Shown: positions 24,462 to 34,307 of the stretch, one piece after another
Position numbering within the stretch: the stretch's first letter is position 1
How the letters are laid out: every line of letters begins with the position of its first letter
Source of the DNA: Nissolia schottii
Taxonomy: Eukaryota > Streptophyta > Magnoliopsida > Fabales > Fabaceae
Length of the DNA: 64,000 nucleotides
Direction of reading: 5' to 3'
NCBI GenBank assembly: GCA_003254905.1
Contig: QANU01041523.1
Coordinates: forward strand, 1 to 64,000
The notes under the pieces: model-generated
Database searches by the model: none
Told to the model about the DNA's origin: nothing
Seen by the model: the letters and a program-made list of their open reading frames with translations, nothing else
Translations under genes and position numbers: made by a program

Positions 24462-27178
24462 TCTTGCTCTTTCTCTCTCCCCATGTGCTGTGCCAGTTAT
24501 ATAGATATTCTTACATGGGCTTCACATTTAAAAGAAAAAATGAAAAATTCCTACTCTATTTTCTATGTTGGCTTAATAACCCTGAGATGGACACGGTAAT
24601 AAGTAATAACTAAATATTATTACCCCTAGCATATTTTTGTGTTAACAAATGCCTTTATTTGACCTCTAGCAAGTGGCAACCTTAGTGATAATACTTGATT
24701 GATATGTCTCCTACGAAGCATAAACTTAGTAGCCCAAATTTTACCTTTTTCTTTTTAATGTTTTCTGTCTCATTAATTGCATAATCAAGGCAACTAGGTG
24801 GCATCTTTTGTCTCTGCTGACCAGACCTGTTGTATGCTATTTGAAAGGCATTCCTGATCTACACCTTTTTTCTGATATTGAATCATATCAGGACGCATTT
24901 TGGAAAATAATCCTGGTGGTTTCTACAGCTTGACAAACAAATGTTAGCCTTTAACTGTCTGATTTCTCCCCGCAAAGCAGTAGATCACCACGTTGAATCA
25001 TGATGCAATGCAGGCTGCAGCCTGTCTTTCTCTTTAATTAAAACAATTAAATAAACAAAAAATCTTATTTCTCAATCTTCATTGAATACTTTCTGCTTTC
25101 TGTTTCCTTATGCATACCAAATTTAAAACATATGAACGGTTTACACATCTCATGATGCTTATCATCTTAAGTTTTAATAATTTTTAAATAGAGTTAAATG
25201 TGTAATTATGAAATTACAGTACTGGTTATACTTTAGCTGTAGGCAATGTGGATGCATGCTTGCTTTAATCCTTCGTAAAGAAACTGATTGTTGTCGTCCA
25301 TACCTGTTGTTTTAAATTTTTTATATATGTAACTAGTATGTCATGCTTGCTTTGATCAAAACAATGATTGTCTGTAGTTCTCTTCCTTTAAATCTCAATT
25401 GTGTGATTGAAAATGTTCTCTTTTTCTTACTGACTTTTTACTTTTAGCTGTATGTTTGAGAGCGATCTTGTCTAAATCAGTAGTTTCTTCTGAATTTCCC
25501 TGCAGACTGTTTTGACAAGGAAAAATACTATCACCGGAATTGAATATAGAAATGACCCCACCATTTTTGGTTGGGAATTGATTAATGAACCCCGTTGCAT
25601 GTCTGATCCTTCTGGTGACACTCTCCAAGTAAGTCCTGTCCCTTTCCTTTAAGCCCCTAAAAAATTTATTGAAAAATATGCTGATAATATCAATTACTAT
25701 TTCAAGTTTCGAATAATTACCTAAACTATATGCTGTTTTGGCTATTCCTCTCAACCGCAAAAGCTTGCCAATTTTTCTCTAGTGTATCACTGAATTAGAA
25801 AGATTTAAAGGTTAATGGTTAACATGAAAACATGGTCCATGACAGGACACTATAGTGTTATTTGATCCATGTAGCCGACGCCACATAATGGGAAAAGGCA
25901 TAGTTGTTTGTATCACTGAATTCGATATTAAGGGTTACTCAGCATCCAACTAGTAGCCTTTTTTCTGAGACTTGTAAATTGTAGTACTGTAACCTTTTAA
26001 ATTTTAATTCCTTGTTGGGAAATATAAATAAAATAGGGGAAATGCATGAAACCTTTTTAACTCGAGTACTCAAAATGTAGTAACTAATAAGATGTTTGCT
26101 TTATCTTGTTTGTGTAAATTCACAGAAAAGGAAGTGGGAGAAAAAATGAGGGCAATTTATGTTCCTTTTTAGCTGTGGGTTTGGATGCAAAAGTAAAGGA
26201 TAGTGGTGTTATTGCGTCTTAATACATATCTTGAGTGTACACTTTAATTCGCAAATAATTGCAGGAGTGGATAGAAGAAATGTCAACCTTTGTCAAAGCA
26301 ATTGACAAGAACCATCTGCTGACTATTGGTCTCGAAGGATTTTATGGTCCAAATGACCCTAAGAGTTCAATTGTCAACCCTGAGTATTGGGCATCCAGAC
26401 TTGGATCGGATTTTATTCGGAATTCCAACGTCTCAAATATTGATTTCACCTCTGTCCATATCTATGCTGACCATTGGTAAGTATTGCATGAATGCTGTAT
26501 TTGTAGTCTAACATTTTCTTAGATTCATAAGAAAAAGGAACTAAACTTTTGAAGTGCCAGAGAGCACAATCTACAGAAGGAAAGGTTTCAAGGTTGTCGG
26601 ATATCAGTTTCTCACGTGTCTTAACTGATCAAATTTCGGTGCAGGAGTTCTTTTGAAATTTGTATTTATGCCCTTTAAGATCTGGCTTCTGATTTATATT
26701 CGGAAGTAACCTCCAGTATATGATGATTTCCGAAAGCTATTGTTTCGAACTTAGTCCCTTATTTGTTGATTCATTTTTACATAGGTTTCATAATCAATCA
26801 TTTGAAGATCAACTGAAATTTGTCTCCAAGTGGATGCTTTCACACATTGAAGACGGGGACAAAGTATTGAAGAAGCCCGTCTTGTTCTCCGAATATGGAT
26901 TCTCAGACATGAACAAGAACTTCTCATTTTCTGACCGAGAAAAGATGTACAGAAGAATTCTAGACATACTATACAAATCTGCCAAGAAAAACAGGTCTGG
27001 AGCAGGTGCTTTGGTTTGGCAATTCTTAGTTGGAGGAATGGAGGAGTTTTCCGATGAATATGGGATGGTCCCATGGGAAAGCTCGTCGACGCATTCGCTA
27101 TTTATCGAGCAATCATGCAGATTGGCCAGAGTCAAGGGATGGACTCCACAGGATGCAAGTTTCAAAGAATTTTGTTAG
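22647..27178 (+). CDS. MAN: Mannan endo-1,4-beta-mannosidase (GH5 endo-beta-mannanase), 5 exons, 431 aa
   Basis: Exons: 22647-23015, 24207-24404, 25506-25628, 26265-26476, 26785-27178 (stop TAG), all GT..AG. The enzyme hydrolyses beta-1,4-mannan backbones in the cell wall. The start is ATG at 22647 (MSRRMVSG); the frame extends upstream only through a TTG codon. Residues 15-29 form a hydrophobic signal peptide or anchor. Family motifs seen: [45 protein letters not shown] with the predicted acid/base E217, and [12 protein letters not shown] with the predicted nucleophile E337. The architecture and long hydrophobic N-terminus resemble Arabidopsis MAN2/MAN5-type members, but I cannot fix the paralogue number. 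The last residues (ASFKEFC) are short. Intron 2 begins with a 38-T tract a few bases after the donor. Confidence 0.95.
24421..24458. repeat. Poly-T tract in mannanase intron 2
   Basis: Thirty-eight consecutive T start 16 bases after the exon 2 donor. The length is likely variable and the tract is prone to sequencing error. Confidence 0.95.
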
Positions 27179-27255
27179 CAAAAATGGTGGTAAAGAAAGT
27201 ATACATGATTGCATAGAAATCAGGATAAGATGTGAATTCTTTCTTGGTTATGGGG

Positions 27256-27277
27256 CTGCTGCTGCTGCTGCTGCATG
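27256..27277 (+). repeat. (GCT)n microsatellite in mannanase 3' region
   Basis: GCTGCTGCTGCTGCTGCTGC lies about 80 bases after the stop codon, probably in the 3' untranslated region. Confidence 0.8.
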
Positions 27278-27360
27278 ACTGGTTTTGTGTACAATAATAT
27301 CCTTCAGTTTTCAACTTTTCTTCACCAATATTACAGTGGAGTGATTAGTTGAGTGTATAT

Positions 27361-27488
27361 AGTGTTTGTTTGGCTTTTCGGTGAGACACACTTAGAATCA
27401 ATTTTGAACTGTAGCAGAAGTGAAAATTTCTCACTTTTAAAGCACCAAAATTGATTTTGAGCGATCATAACGGAAACTCAAACACGCT
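27361..27488. mobile_element. Small MITE-like inverted repeat element
   Basis: The left end AGTGTTTGTTTGG..TTTTCG pairs with the reverse complement of the right end, AGCGTGTTTGAGTTTCCG. Inside, ATCAATTTTGAAC on the left mirrors CAAAATTGATTTTGAG on the right. The element is about 128 bp, in the 3' flank of the mannanase gene. No unambiguous target duplication was found. Confidence 0.45.
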
Positions 27489-28423
27489 AATAGCATGGTA
27501 GACTAGGGATTCTTATAAACATGGTATTATTTCAAATTGTGTCATACTGATAAACAAAATGTGCAAGAGCCTATTCAGGTTTGAAGGAAAAGTATATGTA
27601 ATGTAACGAAGCTACATCATCAAATTCAATTACTTATATTGGGTATATGCTCTCATTCATTTATTGGATCATAATTAGCTCCTTTGGATTGGCTAAAAAA
27701 AATACTTTTAAAAAATAACGTGTTAAAATATAATTTTAAAAAATTATTTCTTTAAATAATGTAAATTACCAAAATTTTTTTTAACGTTTAAAACGTTTTA
27801 CTTTTTGAAAAAGTGAAAGAATGTAAAGAATGTATAATTTTTAGTAAAATCACTTTCTAATTATAAACTAAACTTCTTAAAAAAAATTATACTTAAAATT
27901 ATAATTAAAATAAATATTTTTTTGAATTAATTCAAACGAATCCATACCATCAATTTTTATGCATTTTGCTCAAATTAACACTTACATTAAGACTTAATTA
28001 ACTAATTATTCTCACATATACTTGAAGAAGAAGAAGAGGAGGGGGAGTGTTCTAAAACACCCCTCTATATACAAAAATATGGTAGCTTTTGTTGGATAAA
28101 CTTTTAATTCTTTGGGAAATGCATAGAATCTATTGACATTATATAATCCAGCCTTGAAATTCAGCATATGAATCAACCAATGTCACAAATGTCAGCAAAA
28201 TGTACTGAGCAAAATGATGCAAAAGAAAATGTCATCCCAAATTTTTGTATTGCATTCGTTACTCATTAGAAATTCCTCTTTTTTTTTTCTCTCAAATTAC
28301 ATCAGCTTAATCAACAAAAAAGAAAGAAGGAGAAAAACTACACTTCCCGTTTCCTATGAAACCCTAACAAGCTTTGGCTCAAAGGAAAGGCACCGCAGAA
28401 TAGTAGCTAATTTACATTGGGCA
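27489..28423. other. AT-rich spacer between mannanase and the convergent unknown gene
   Basis: No supported gene. It probably includes 3' untranslated sequence of the minus-strand gene that ends at 28424. Confidence 0.4.
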
Positions 28424-29215
28424 CTAATTGGACCTACCCTTTGCCAACCTTGGTGAAGTCCTAACCCTAGTTGTTGCAGCAGAAACGGCGCCGTTTCTCC
28501 TCTCACCTTCTTCTTCAACACTCTTCTTCTCTTTGGGATCCGACTTCTTCAAATCATCAGCAATCTTCCTCATAGCATCACCAAATTTCACCAACCTACG
28601 ACTCTTCCGCATCCCACGCGCCGCCGAATCAGACGCATCACCACCACCGGAACCCGCATTCAGATCCGCCTTTTCGGACACATCGCTCCCCTCGTTCTCC
28701 GAAGCAACGCGATCAAAATCGTCGCCGAGCTTCTTCACCAACCGCCTCCGAACGCCGCGACTCGGAACCCTAGCCTCCACCTCTTCTTCCTCCTCCTCCT
28801 CCTCGCTGATGAGATCCATGAGCCTCCGGCGCTTGGCGGCAACAGGAGCGGGCGGCGGGGAAGGTGAACCGGAGGCAGACCTCTTGGATCGGCGAGGGAG
28901 ATCGGCATCGGAGCGGCCTGGAAGCGGGATTCGGGCCTGGGCCTGGGCCTGGGCCTGGGCCTGGGCCTTGGCGTAGGCATCGCGCTGGGAGCGGAGCTTG
29001 TCGACGCTGCCCTCAATTTTGCCCTGGAGGCGGAGGCGGTTGAAGCTGAGCCCGCCCATGGACCAGTGGGCTTCTTGGGCCCAAGACATGAAGGGGTCGG
29101 TTACGGGGACGGGTGGGTCAACGCGGTGGTCGTTGAACTTGAGGTCGGTGTAGATGCGGGGGCGGGGGAGGCTGGTGCCGTAGAACTTGCCGGGACCCAG
29201 AGATTTCACGACCAT
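28424..29215 (-). CDS. Intronless basic/acidic nuclear-type protein of unknown function, 263 aa
   Basis: A single open frame runs from ATG 29215 to TAG 28424. The N-terminal 80 residues look like a conserved plant block (MVVKSLGPGKFYG, PRPRIYTDLKFNDHRVDPP, FMSWAQEAHWSMGGL, RLRLQGKIEG). An Ala-Gln repeat (about residues 84-95) encoded by GCCCAG hexamers follows. The rest is low-complexity and charged: PSPPPAP, a KRRR putative nuclear signal, a run of eight or more Glu, a Lys/Arg-rich segment, and a C-terminal TSPRLAKGR motif. I do not recognise a characterised family. Composition suggests a nuclear, chromatin-associated or RNA-associated protein, which is inference only. A CT-rich microsatellite sits about 50 bases upstream of the start. 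Confidence 0.8.
   Translation of the reverse strand: MVVKSLGPGKFYGTSLPRPRIYTDLKFNDHRVDPPVPVTDPFMSWAQEAHWSMGGLSFNRLRLQGKIEGSVDKLRSQRDAYAKAQAQAQAQAQARIPLPGRSDADLPRRSKRSASGSPSPPPAPVAAKRRRLMDLISEEEEEEEEVEARVPSRGVRRRLVKKLGDDFDRVASENEGSDVSEKADLNAGSGGGDASDSAARGMRKSRRLVKFGDAMRKIADDLKKSDPKEKKSVEEEGERRNGAVSAATTRVRTSPRLAKGRSN
28933..28968 (-). repeat. In-frame GCCCAG hexanucleotide repeat coding (Ala-Gln)n
   Basis: Six tandem units of CCTGGG on the plus strand (GCCCAG on the coding strand) encode alternating Ala and Gln in the unknown protein. Length changes would keep the frame. Confidence 0.9.
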
Positions 29216-29261
29216 TGTAATTGTAATTGTAATTTTGGTGAAAAGGCTGAAAGGTTATGAT

Positions 29262-29264
<3 letters not shown>

Positions 29265-29292
<28 letters not shown>
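29265..29292. repeat. (AG)14 microsatellite, CT on the gene strand, in the leader or core promoter
   Basis: Fourteen AG units lie 50-77 bases upstream of the minus-strand ATG at 29215. On the gene strand this is a (CT)n tract, common around plant transcription starts and leaders. Confidence 0.9.
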
Positions 29293-29294
<2 letters not shown>

Positions 29295-29299
29295 GTGAG

Positions 29300-30973
29300 A
29301 TGGTGAGTGTGAGAGTAAGTTTTTTTGTTTTGTTTTTATAGAAATGTGAAAGAGGATGAGTTTGTGATGGCGGGAATGTTGCCTTGGCGGGAGGAGTTGG
29401 CGCCCGCGGGAAGCTGTGAAAACTTTTTGGCGCTTTTTCGATGGCAGTTTCGATTCGATGGGCTAGATGAACGAAAATAGGGTAATTTTGCGATGGGTTA
29501 GACTCGCTAAACTTCGTTAATCTTTTTCCGAACCCATTTAATTTTGATCCTCTTCTTATAACTCATGTTGGGATTGATCAGGGCATAATTTTTACAACCA
29601 GAAAACAAATGATTAAAGAGTATGGGAGTCCCACAAATTCGTAAGTTTTGACTCAAATCACAAAATGATAGTGAGAAATTCTTTCCTCTCCTATTTTTTG
29701 TGCACCACATCTATTATTTACTATTGAAGTGATGCTGAGAATAATATAAAGGATTGAGACCCATAAAAATGAAAGTTAAATAGTGAATATGATGTACAAA
29801 ATCATTTCATCCATAGTAGATGTAAGAATTTCTTAATGTGAGTTGAATTAGGTTGATATAAATTGTGAGTTTAAAATTTTTCAACTCATATAGCCTAAAT
29901 CTATCAAATTTTTTTACAAGAATATTTTAAAGTGAGTATCTTATTTTAGAAGAAAAATTTAGAGTTTTTTTAAACTTAGATTAATAAAGTAAAATTCACA
30001 CATACTTTTATTCTATTGGTTCAAATATGAAACTCTTCACTTTCTTTATTAAAATAAGGTTTTTCACTTTTTCTTCTAAAACAATATCCTCATTTTAGAT
30101 AATTTCAATATTTTTTAATAGTCTTAAACTAGTGTCAATGTTACCCTTATTATTATTTTTTTTATCTATTATGTTAGCGTCCAACAAGGTTTATCTTTTG
30201 TGTCGTGTAATTTAGGATGATGTTTTCCTTTTTCTGGTTGGCCTTGGAAAAGTTTATTTATTTTTTTAAAAAATTTAGTATCCGCAAAATGTTGAAAATT
30301 TTAGTATTTATATAGGCTTCCTTAATTTTTTTATATAGAATTTATGGATAATTTCTTTAACTTATATGTAATATCTAAAATTATGGATGTTAAGACTTAT
30401 AATTGTTGTATTTGTTAACAAATTTGTATTCAATTATTTATTTTAATATATTTTAACAAGTAATTTTCTTTTGATGTACCCAAGAAGTTTAACTTGGGTC
30501 GGGTTTAAATTTAAAAATTGTTAAATCCAACCCAATGATTTAATGGGTGGGGTCAAATCGAAAAAGGAATCGCAAGACCATCTAACCCAATCCATGGACA
30601 CCCTTGTTGGCTGTTGCAATGAAATCAAATTCGCCAAATAGTGATGCAGATATTTAAAACCTATAGATCCTAAGTGAAATTGTTCATAACATAATTATTT
30701 GTTACTTACGTCATTTTACAAAAACGCTTTTGTAACTATTCTGGGCCATGAACTCATGGCCAAAGTCGGCCCAAGACCAACGAGACTGATCTGGGCATCC
30801 CGAATTGAGCTCAAACCTGACCAAATAATCAACCAAAAATATAAAATCCGAGCCCAATAAGGCAGCACGCAAGAGGACTGCAACCCTCCACGAGCCCCAT
30901 TGGTTCACCAACGGCTCCTGCTCGGTACAATGAATGAGCCACGTGGAGGACGAGAAATACTTGTACGCTGATG
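29300..30973. other. Intergenic spacer
   Basis: No supported gene. The first 200 bases are fairly GC-rich and should hold the promoter of the minus-strand unknown gene. The rest is AT-rich with long T/A runs. Confidence 0.4.
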
Positions 30974-31795
30974 AGGGTGAACACGGGTTGTACCCAACCC
31001 ATCGACCCGCCAAATCCGACCCAATCCGATCCGAGCGGGTCGGGTTCGGCGGGTCGGCGGGTCAGACCCGAATGATCCGCTGAGTTAGACGGGTCGCGTC
31101 TCAGATTCGAAATCCTAAACCCGACCTGACCCGTCGACCCGCATATATAACACTTTCAGCCCATTTCTTTCACTCTTCCGTCTTTCTTCGACTCCCCCTT
31201 CGCTCATCCACCACACCACCGACCCCCTTCGCTCGTCCCACTCCCCACCTGCGACCCCATTGCTGCCGTGCGAGTTTGCCACCGCCGACCACGCCGCCGG
31301 CCAGAAGCTTCGCCTTGGCCCCCGTCCCATCGTGTCCCCCCCGCGACCCCGCAGCCACCCCGCGACCCCGCACGACCCCACTGCAGCCACCCCGCGACCC
31401 CGCGACCGCCCCGCAGCCTCTTTCCCTAATTTAACCCTAATTTTGCTCTGCTGTTTGATGTTTGCTCTCTGTGTGTGTGTGGGGGGGTCTGTGGGCTACT
31501 GTTTTGGGGGGGTGTGTGTGTGGAGGGGGGATCTGTGGGCTGTGGGGGTCTATGGGCTTGTGTGGGCTGCTTTTTTTTCTGCTGTGTTGAAAAACAGGTT
31601 TTTTAAAAAAAAAAAAAAAAAAGAGGGCGGGTCACCCGCCGACCCGCCAAAACCTACCCGACCTGGGCAGGTGGCCGGTCTGACCGGTACTCATAAAAAA
31701 ATGCATTTTTTTACCCGACCCGACCCGCCCGCAGGAGGTCGGGTCGGGTCTGTGACGCGGGCAGGTCCTACCCGACCCGACCCGTGTGCACCCCT
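30974..31795. mobile_element. GC-rich hAT-like non-autonomous element with GGGTCGGGT repeats
   Basis: The left end AGGGTGAACACGGGT and the reverse complement of the right end, AGGGGTGCACACGGGTCGGG, form short terminal inverted repeats of hAT style. Subterminal arrays of GGGTCGGGT/ACCCGACCC surround a C-rich centre and an A tract (31601-31622). Flanks read CTGATG on the left and CTAGATG on the right, which may be a decayed 8-bp duplication. No transposase is encoded. The long open frame inside (31260-31847) is a by-product of GC composition. Confidence 0.5.
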
Positions 31796-34307
31796 AGATG
31801 AAACACACTTAACATATGATCATGAACACTATCTACAATTAATTTGAAGTATTTTGTATTTTTTTTTTCAAATATTTCAAATTGAAATCAATGGTTAATA
31901 GTATTTATGGAGCACATATTAAATGTATTTTATACTCACAAATATTTCTGTGTCCAGACCATTATTTAGACGTGTAAGGACCTGAGTAACTCAGCCACAA
32001 TGGAGAAAAGCTCGCTAGAGCCTCAACCGAACAGTTAAGCTACATAAGAAGTGCCAAGTCCTAGGAAGAGTTACGCTATCATTCCAATACACACTATTAA
32101 ACTATTTTGTTTAATGACTTAGTCATTGGAGTCCCTGGCGTTCCACACGAACCAGTGCAGCTCGAATCGGAGGGCCAACCCATGTGTATTCTATACACCT
32201 CATCTCCGATTATCAGGTGAGAACAGGAGCATTTTTTCATACTTCCATATTAGTAGTCAAATGGCATGCTAGTATGCTGCTTTTTTAGCTGAATAAACAT
32301 TCCCTTTTCAGAAACGAAACTACAACATTAATGGAACAAAAGAGAACTACTAACAGTATGCTCAACCACACATTGTATTGGTAGGTACGTATACACATAA
32401 ATACAGGATTAAAATAAAATAAAATAAAATAAAAAAAACTGCTACTACAATACACGGACAAATTAAGACAGATTTCTAATAGCGTAGTGAAAAAATAGGA
32501 TCCTGCTACATTATGATATAATGTCATTCGGCACAAGTTCATTGAAGCATTATCGAGTGCTTTTCCCAGAAATAAGAAAGGAAATGATCACTTTTGGCAC
32601 GGATCCGAATAAGCTTCGCATCATTTCCCCTCTGGATCCCGACCAGAATCTATCAAATAGCATAATAACACCAGGGAGATATAGCACACAAAATATCTCT
32701 TTAAACTTCACCCAAAAATAGTATGCTCCTCCGTGCATCCTGCAACAATTAAAAAGTACAGGTTCACATTTATTCAAGATACTACATAGGCATTGATCTA
32801 CAACCTCTGAATCTAGGAAGCCAAACAAAATCACAAGATTCTCGGCATAAAATAATAATAATAAAAAAAGTGGTCATAGAAACTTTAGATTTCAATATAT
32901 AGAGTATTGAGTATCAATATAAAAAAGGAGAAACGTGAGGTGAACAACATTTTTATATAACAACTAGATGGACAACAAAAACAAAGACAAAATTGATATG
33001 TTCTACAAGAGAGAAAAAGTTAATGGCCTCACATCATTTTTTATTTTCTTGTTATCCAAAAATGTTGTTCGCTTGGCATTTATCATTAAAAAAAAAGGTT
33101 GCTAAGCATAGCAGCCATATACATGACTAGGTTTTCATCAGTAACCAATGGGTGTTGAAATTTGCTATCAAACTAATAAGTTTTTCATTCTTTCTTCCCC
33201 TCATTTATTTTACGTCTTATTTGATTTTTCCCAAGCAGGAAAGAAGCACGTCATCTTTAGATTCCAAATATACATCACTACACTCACAAAAGCTGTACAC
33301 ACGCGGTAATGTGTTCCTATCACAACTCGTGGAGTGGAACATTCACTGCCAAAGGCAACCTATGGAGGCCTTTCCCAAGAAGCCCAAAGTTGGAGGTCCG
33401 AAGAAAAAGGCGGAGGACCAGGTTTTTCTGATGAGGGGAGTCAATACTAAATAAGCTAAAAGTAAAAAAATACCTCCCCCCTCTTTCTCTTACTTCATCA
33501 TAAAGGGGATTTTATGACAAGGCATGTGCCATGCTTTGTTGATGTCCACTTGTGCTATGGCGATCGTGAGGGAGTTCAAGGAAGTGCCACAAGTCTAGCC
33601 GTTAGAGAGTGTAAGAACCTCATTTGAATCTTGTTGAGGCGCTGATAGTGCTTCTACAGAGAGGACATTATACAATCTACATCACAAAGGGAGGGATTAC
33701 CAACTCTAAGGCTGCTTGACCGGTAGTTTATTTTGGTCAGTGTTTGGTGTCTTGAAACCCGTAAGGTCAGATGTCTAGTTCCCCACTGCCCGCCCCCAGC
33801 TCCAAGTTCTTAGAACTTGTGGGCTTGAAGTCCTCAAGATCAAATGTAACGTATGACCCGCAAGCCAATTTGAAATATTAGATTGGACCTAAAGTTGGTA
33901 TGGTACCATTCTAGATGTGCGGCATGGTAGCCTCCTTGCTTCGCTTTGTAAACTCCATGCTAATTGCTGTAATGTATTTCAGCTTTCAAAACGAGTTTTT
34001 AGCAGGACTTTTTTTTACGCAAACAGGGTAGAGAAAATGGAAAACCAAGAGACGAACATGCTCTTAATAAAATAAATCTAAATAATATAAAAGTAGTTTA
34101 AAGATCCCCCCAAAAAAAAAAGACGAAAGACAAATTGAGAATGACAAGTCCTCCTGAAAGAGCCATAACACATCAGTCATACTAAATTACTAATGTTGCA
34201 TTCAGTTAAGAGGATAAAAAGCTACGAATAAATAATATTCCTGACAATGGAAACGAATATGCGAGAAGTTTGATTGTTATACCTGGAAAAGGATTTTTAT
34301 CAGGTTT
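31796..34307. other. Region downstream of TPC1, possible spliced 3' untranslated sequence
   Basis: No supported coding gene. After the TPC1 stop, the minus strand reads CCAG|GTATAAC near 34283, a possible donor. A possible acceptor TTGTTGCAG|GATGC lies near 32742, so a spliced 3' untranslated region ending near 32.3-32.7 kb is conceivable. Between them, 33200-33960 is a less AT-rich unexplained segment that may be transposon debris. Confidence 0.25.

Noticed and set aside
28428..29260. Open frames on the plus strand and in another minus frame over the unknown gene (including a Pro-Arg repeat and a Trp-Ala repeat)
   Set aside because: They are shadows of the GC-rich coding sequence and its GCCCAG repeat. 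Only the 263-residue frame has a coherent conserved-looking N-terminus.
31260..31847. 195-residue open frame in the GC-rich element
   Set aside because: Its Pro/Arg/Gly-rich translation follows from GGGTCGGGT arrays and it runs through the element's end.
32550..32834. 94-residue minus-strand open frame downstream of TPC1
   Set aside because: No recognisable family. It overlaps a possible spliced 3' untranslated segment of TPC1 and is likely chance.
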